DNA from: Candidatus Kuenenia stuttgartensis
GTDB taxonomy: Bacteria; Planctomycetota; Planctomycetia; Planctomycetales; Planctomycetaceae
Assembly: GCA_945904015.1 (NCBI GenBank)
Contig: CAMDPK010000034.1
Coordinates: 1 to 49,638, forward strand
Direction: 5' to 3'
Length of the DNA stretch: 49,638 bases
The position numbers and the translations under genes are program-made. The notes below the pieces were generated by a model. That model was not told where the DNA came from. It ran no database searches and was given only the letters and a program-made list of their open reading frames with translations. This document shows positions 48,894 through 49,638 of this stretch, in pieces; position 1 is the first letter of the stretch; each line of letters starts with the position of its first letter.

Positions 48894-49451
48894 ATGTCCG
48901 ATTCACAACCGATTGCATCAGTTGAACCGATACCGCCCGTACCCGAAGTGACTGTGGCAGTGCCCGGCACCGCATCTGCAATTCCAGCGGTCGTTGTCGA
49001 ATCCAGTGTGTCGATCGAGGCAAATAGCAGTAGCCCGCTCGAACGATCGGCTCAGGCCGAAAGTGTTCCGACAAGTTGGCTGTGGATGAACAAGCTCGAC
49101 CAGTTGTTCGTCGGCGTCTTCGCGGCGGTGTTCCTGATGCTCAGCGGCTATCACTGGGCGACGCTCGGCGGTTGGGGGATGCGGCCAATCGAGCTCGATC
49201 GGCTGCCGGCTCGGCAGTACGACTTTCGGATCGACATCAATTCGGCCAGTTGGGTCGAGTGGACGCAGATCGAAGGCATCGGCGAAGTGACCGCTCAGAA
49301 GATCATCGACGACCGCCAAGCCAACGGCCCGTTTCGCAGTGTGAAAGATTTGCTGCGAGTCAAAGGGATCGGGCCGAAGAAACTGGAGATGATGCGACCG
49401 TTCCTGCGGGAACCGAACGAGCAAGACGCACCGGTTAAGAGCAGACAATGA
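48894..49451 (+). CDS. Membrane-anchored helix-hairpin-helix (ComEA-like) protein
   Basis: The 185-residue protein has a low-complexity Pro/Val/Ser N-terminus, one membrane helix (LFVGVFAAVFLMLSGYHWA, about residues 71-89) and a C-terminal tandem helix-hairpin-helix DNA-binding domain (INSASWVEWTQIEGIGEVTA, then LLRVKGIGPKKLEMMRPFL). ComEA-type domains bind DNA outside the membrane during uptake. The order here, cytoplasmic tail then helix then HhH, would place the HhH outside if the N-terminus is inside; orientation is uncertain. The ATG at 48894 is preferred over 48882 by sequence quality. Confidence 0.82.
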   Translation: MSDSQPIASVEPIPPVPEVTVAVPGTASAIPAVVVESSVSIEANSSSPLERSAQAESVPTSWLWMNKLDQLFVGVFAAVFLMLSGYHWATLGGWGMRPIELDRLPARQYDFRIDINSASWVEWTQIEGIGEVTAQKIIDDRQANGPFRSVKDLLRVKGIGPKKLEMMRPFLREPNEQDAPVKSRQ

Positions 49452-49502
49452 TTCATTCTCGCAACGGTTCCAGCTCGTCGTCGACAACCCCGCACATCCT
49501 CA

Positions 49503-49638
49503 TCATGGCTCGGATTTCTTGTCTTCGCGGAGTTGCTTGCATCGGCGAAGTCCGTCATTGAATTCGTCGCTGATGCTTTTGGATTTGGTGAGCAGTTCCG
49601 TGGCCTCTTCGTTTCGATCGCTGGCCTGAAGGAATTCG
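49503..49638 (-). CDS. C-terminal end of a helical protein, truncated by the window edge
   Basis: A minus-strand frame enters from the right edge and ends at 49503. It encodes 44 residues starting EFLQASDRNEEATELLTKSK and ending REDKKSEP. The charged helical pattern is typical of TPR-like repeats or coiled coils. Without the rest of the gene the family cannot be named. It converges on the HhH gene with a 51-nt gap. Confidence 0.5.
   Translation of the reverse strand, partial: EFLQASDRNEEATELLTKSKSISDEFNDGLRRCKQLREDKKSEP

Overview
The window looks like a piece of a Planctomycetota chromosome. The base composition is GC-rich. Five DUF1501 proteins and three DUF1549/DUF1553 proteins with cytochrome-c-like motifs are present, gene families that are massively expanded in planctomycetes. 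There is also an ECF sigma factor next to a zinc-ribbon Ser/Thr kinase and a BatA-type membrane protein. I saw no tRNA, rRNA, CRISPR array, prophage or intact transposase. About 36 protein genes are supported, mostly in short same-strand runs.

Layout: 49-2615 (-) exported alpha/beta hydrolase and a DUF1501 protein. 2761-5631 (+) ECF sigma factor plus membrane Ser/Thr kinase. 5776-8365 (+) six small genes (KOW, Zn ribbon, DUF1579, PH-like membrane protein, a coupled pair of unknowns). 8430-14154 (-) an atypical Hsp70 with a zinc ribbon in place of the lid, a MenC/N-acylamino-acid-racemase-type enzyme 3 nt behind it, and an exported DUF4838 protein. 14485-20887 (+) TruD, an exported glutathione peroxidase, and a DUF1549/1553 plus DUF1501 pair. 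20951-25024 (-) a four-gene catabolic-looking operon (D-threonine-aldolase-like, AstE/AspA-like, HpcH/HpaI aldolase, Gfo/Idh/MocA oxidoreductase). 25132-31836 (-) DUF1501 plus a 1707-residue WD40/cytochrome/DUF1549/1553 protein. 32057-34083 (-) aquaglyceroporin translationally coupled to a transglutaminase-like protein. 34335-35891 (+) COG0523 GTPase and ArsR regulator. 35992-38784 (-) archease, esterase, DUF1501. 38902-41997 (+) BatA/vWA membrane protein and a methyltransferase. 42219-48709 (+) DUF1501, PPC-domain protein and DUF1549/1553 protein in one run. 48894-49451 (+) a membrane-anchored helix-hairpin-helix protein, and the end of a minus-strand gene at the right edge.

The most striking signal is not a gene. 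The window is peppered with about twenty inverted repeats of one architecture. Two arms of roughly 22-33 nt are arranged head to head around a short spacer, and most arms contain a smaller hairpin and begin with GTAG, GTGG or GGAG. This is the layout of paired REP sequences (BIME/REPIN), which are moved by RAYT transposases. At least eight sequence families are present. Most copies lie between genes, but three bounded copies lie inside conserved genes (a kinase, a DUF1553 protein, a BatA protein). Each of those three is an exact multiple of 3 nt long and starts exactly at a codon boundary. Conversely, four genes take their TAG stop codon from the GTAG head of an element. So reading phase appears to sort elements into harmless in-frame inserts or gene-ending stops. 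Several other inserts, including a 30-bp-arm repeat and short hairpins, also sit in frame in genes.

All functional calls rest on motifs visible in the translations; no database search was run.
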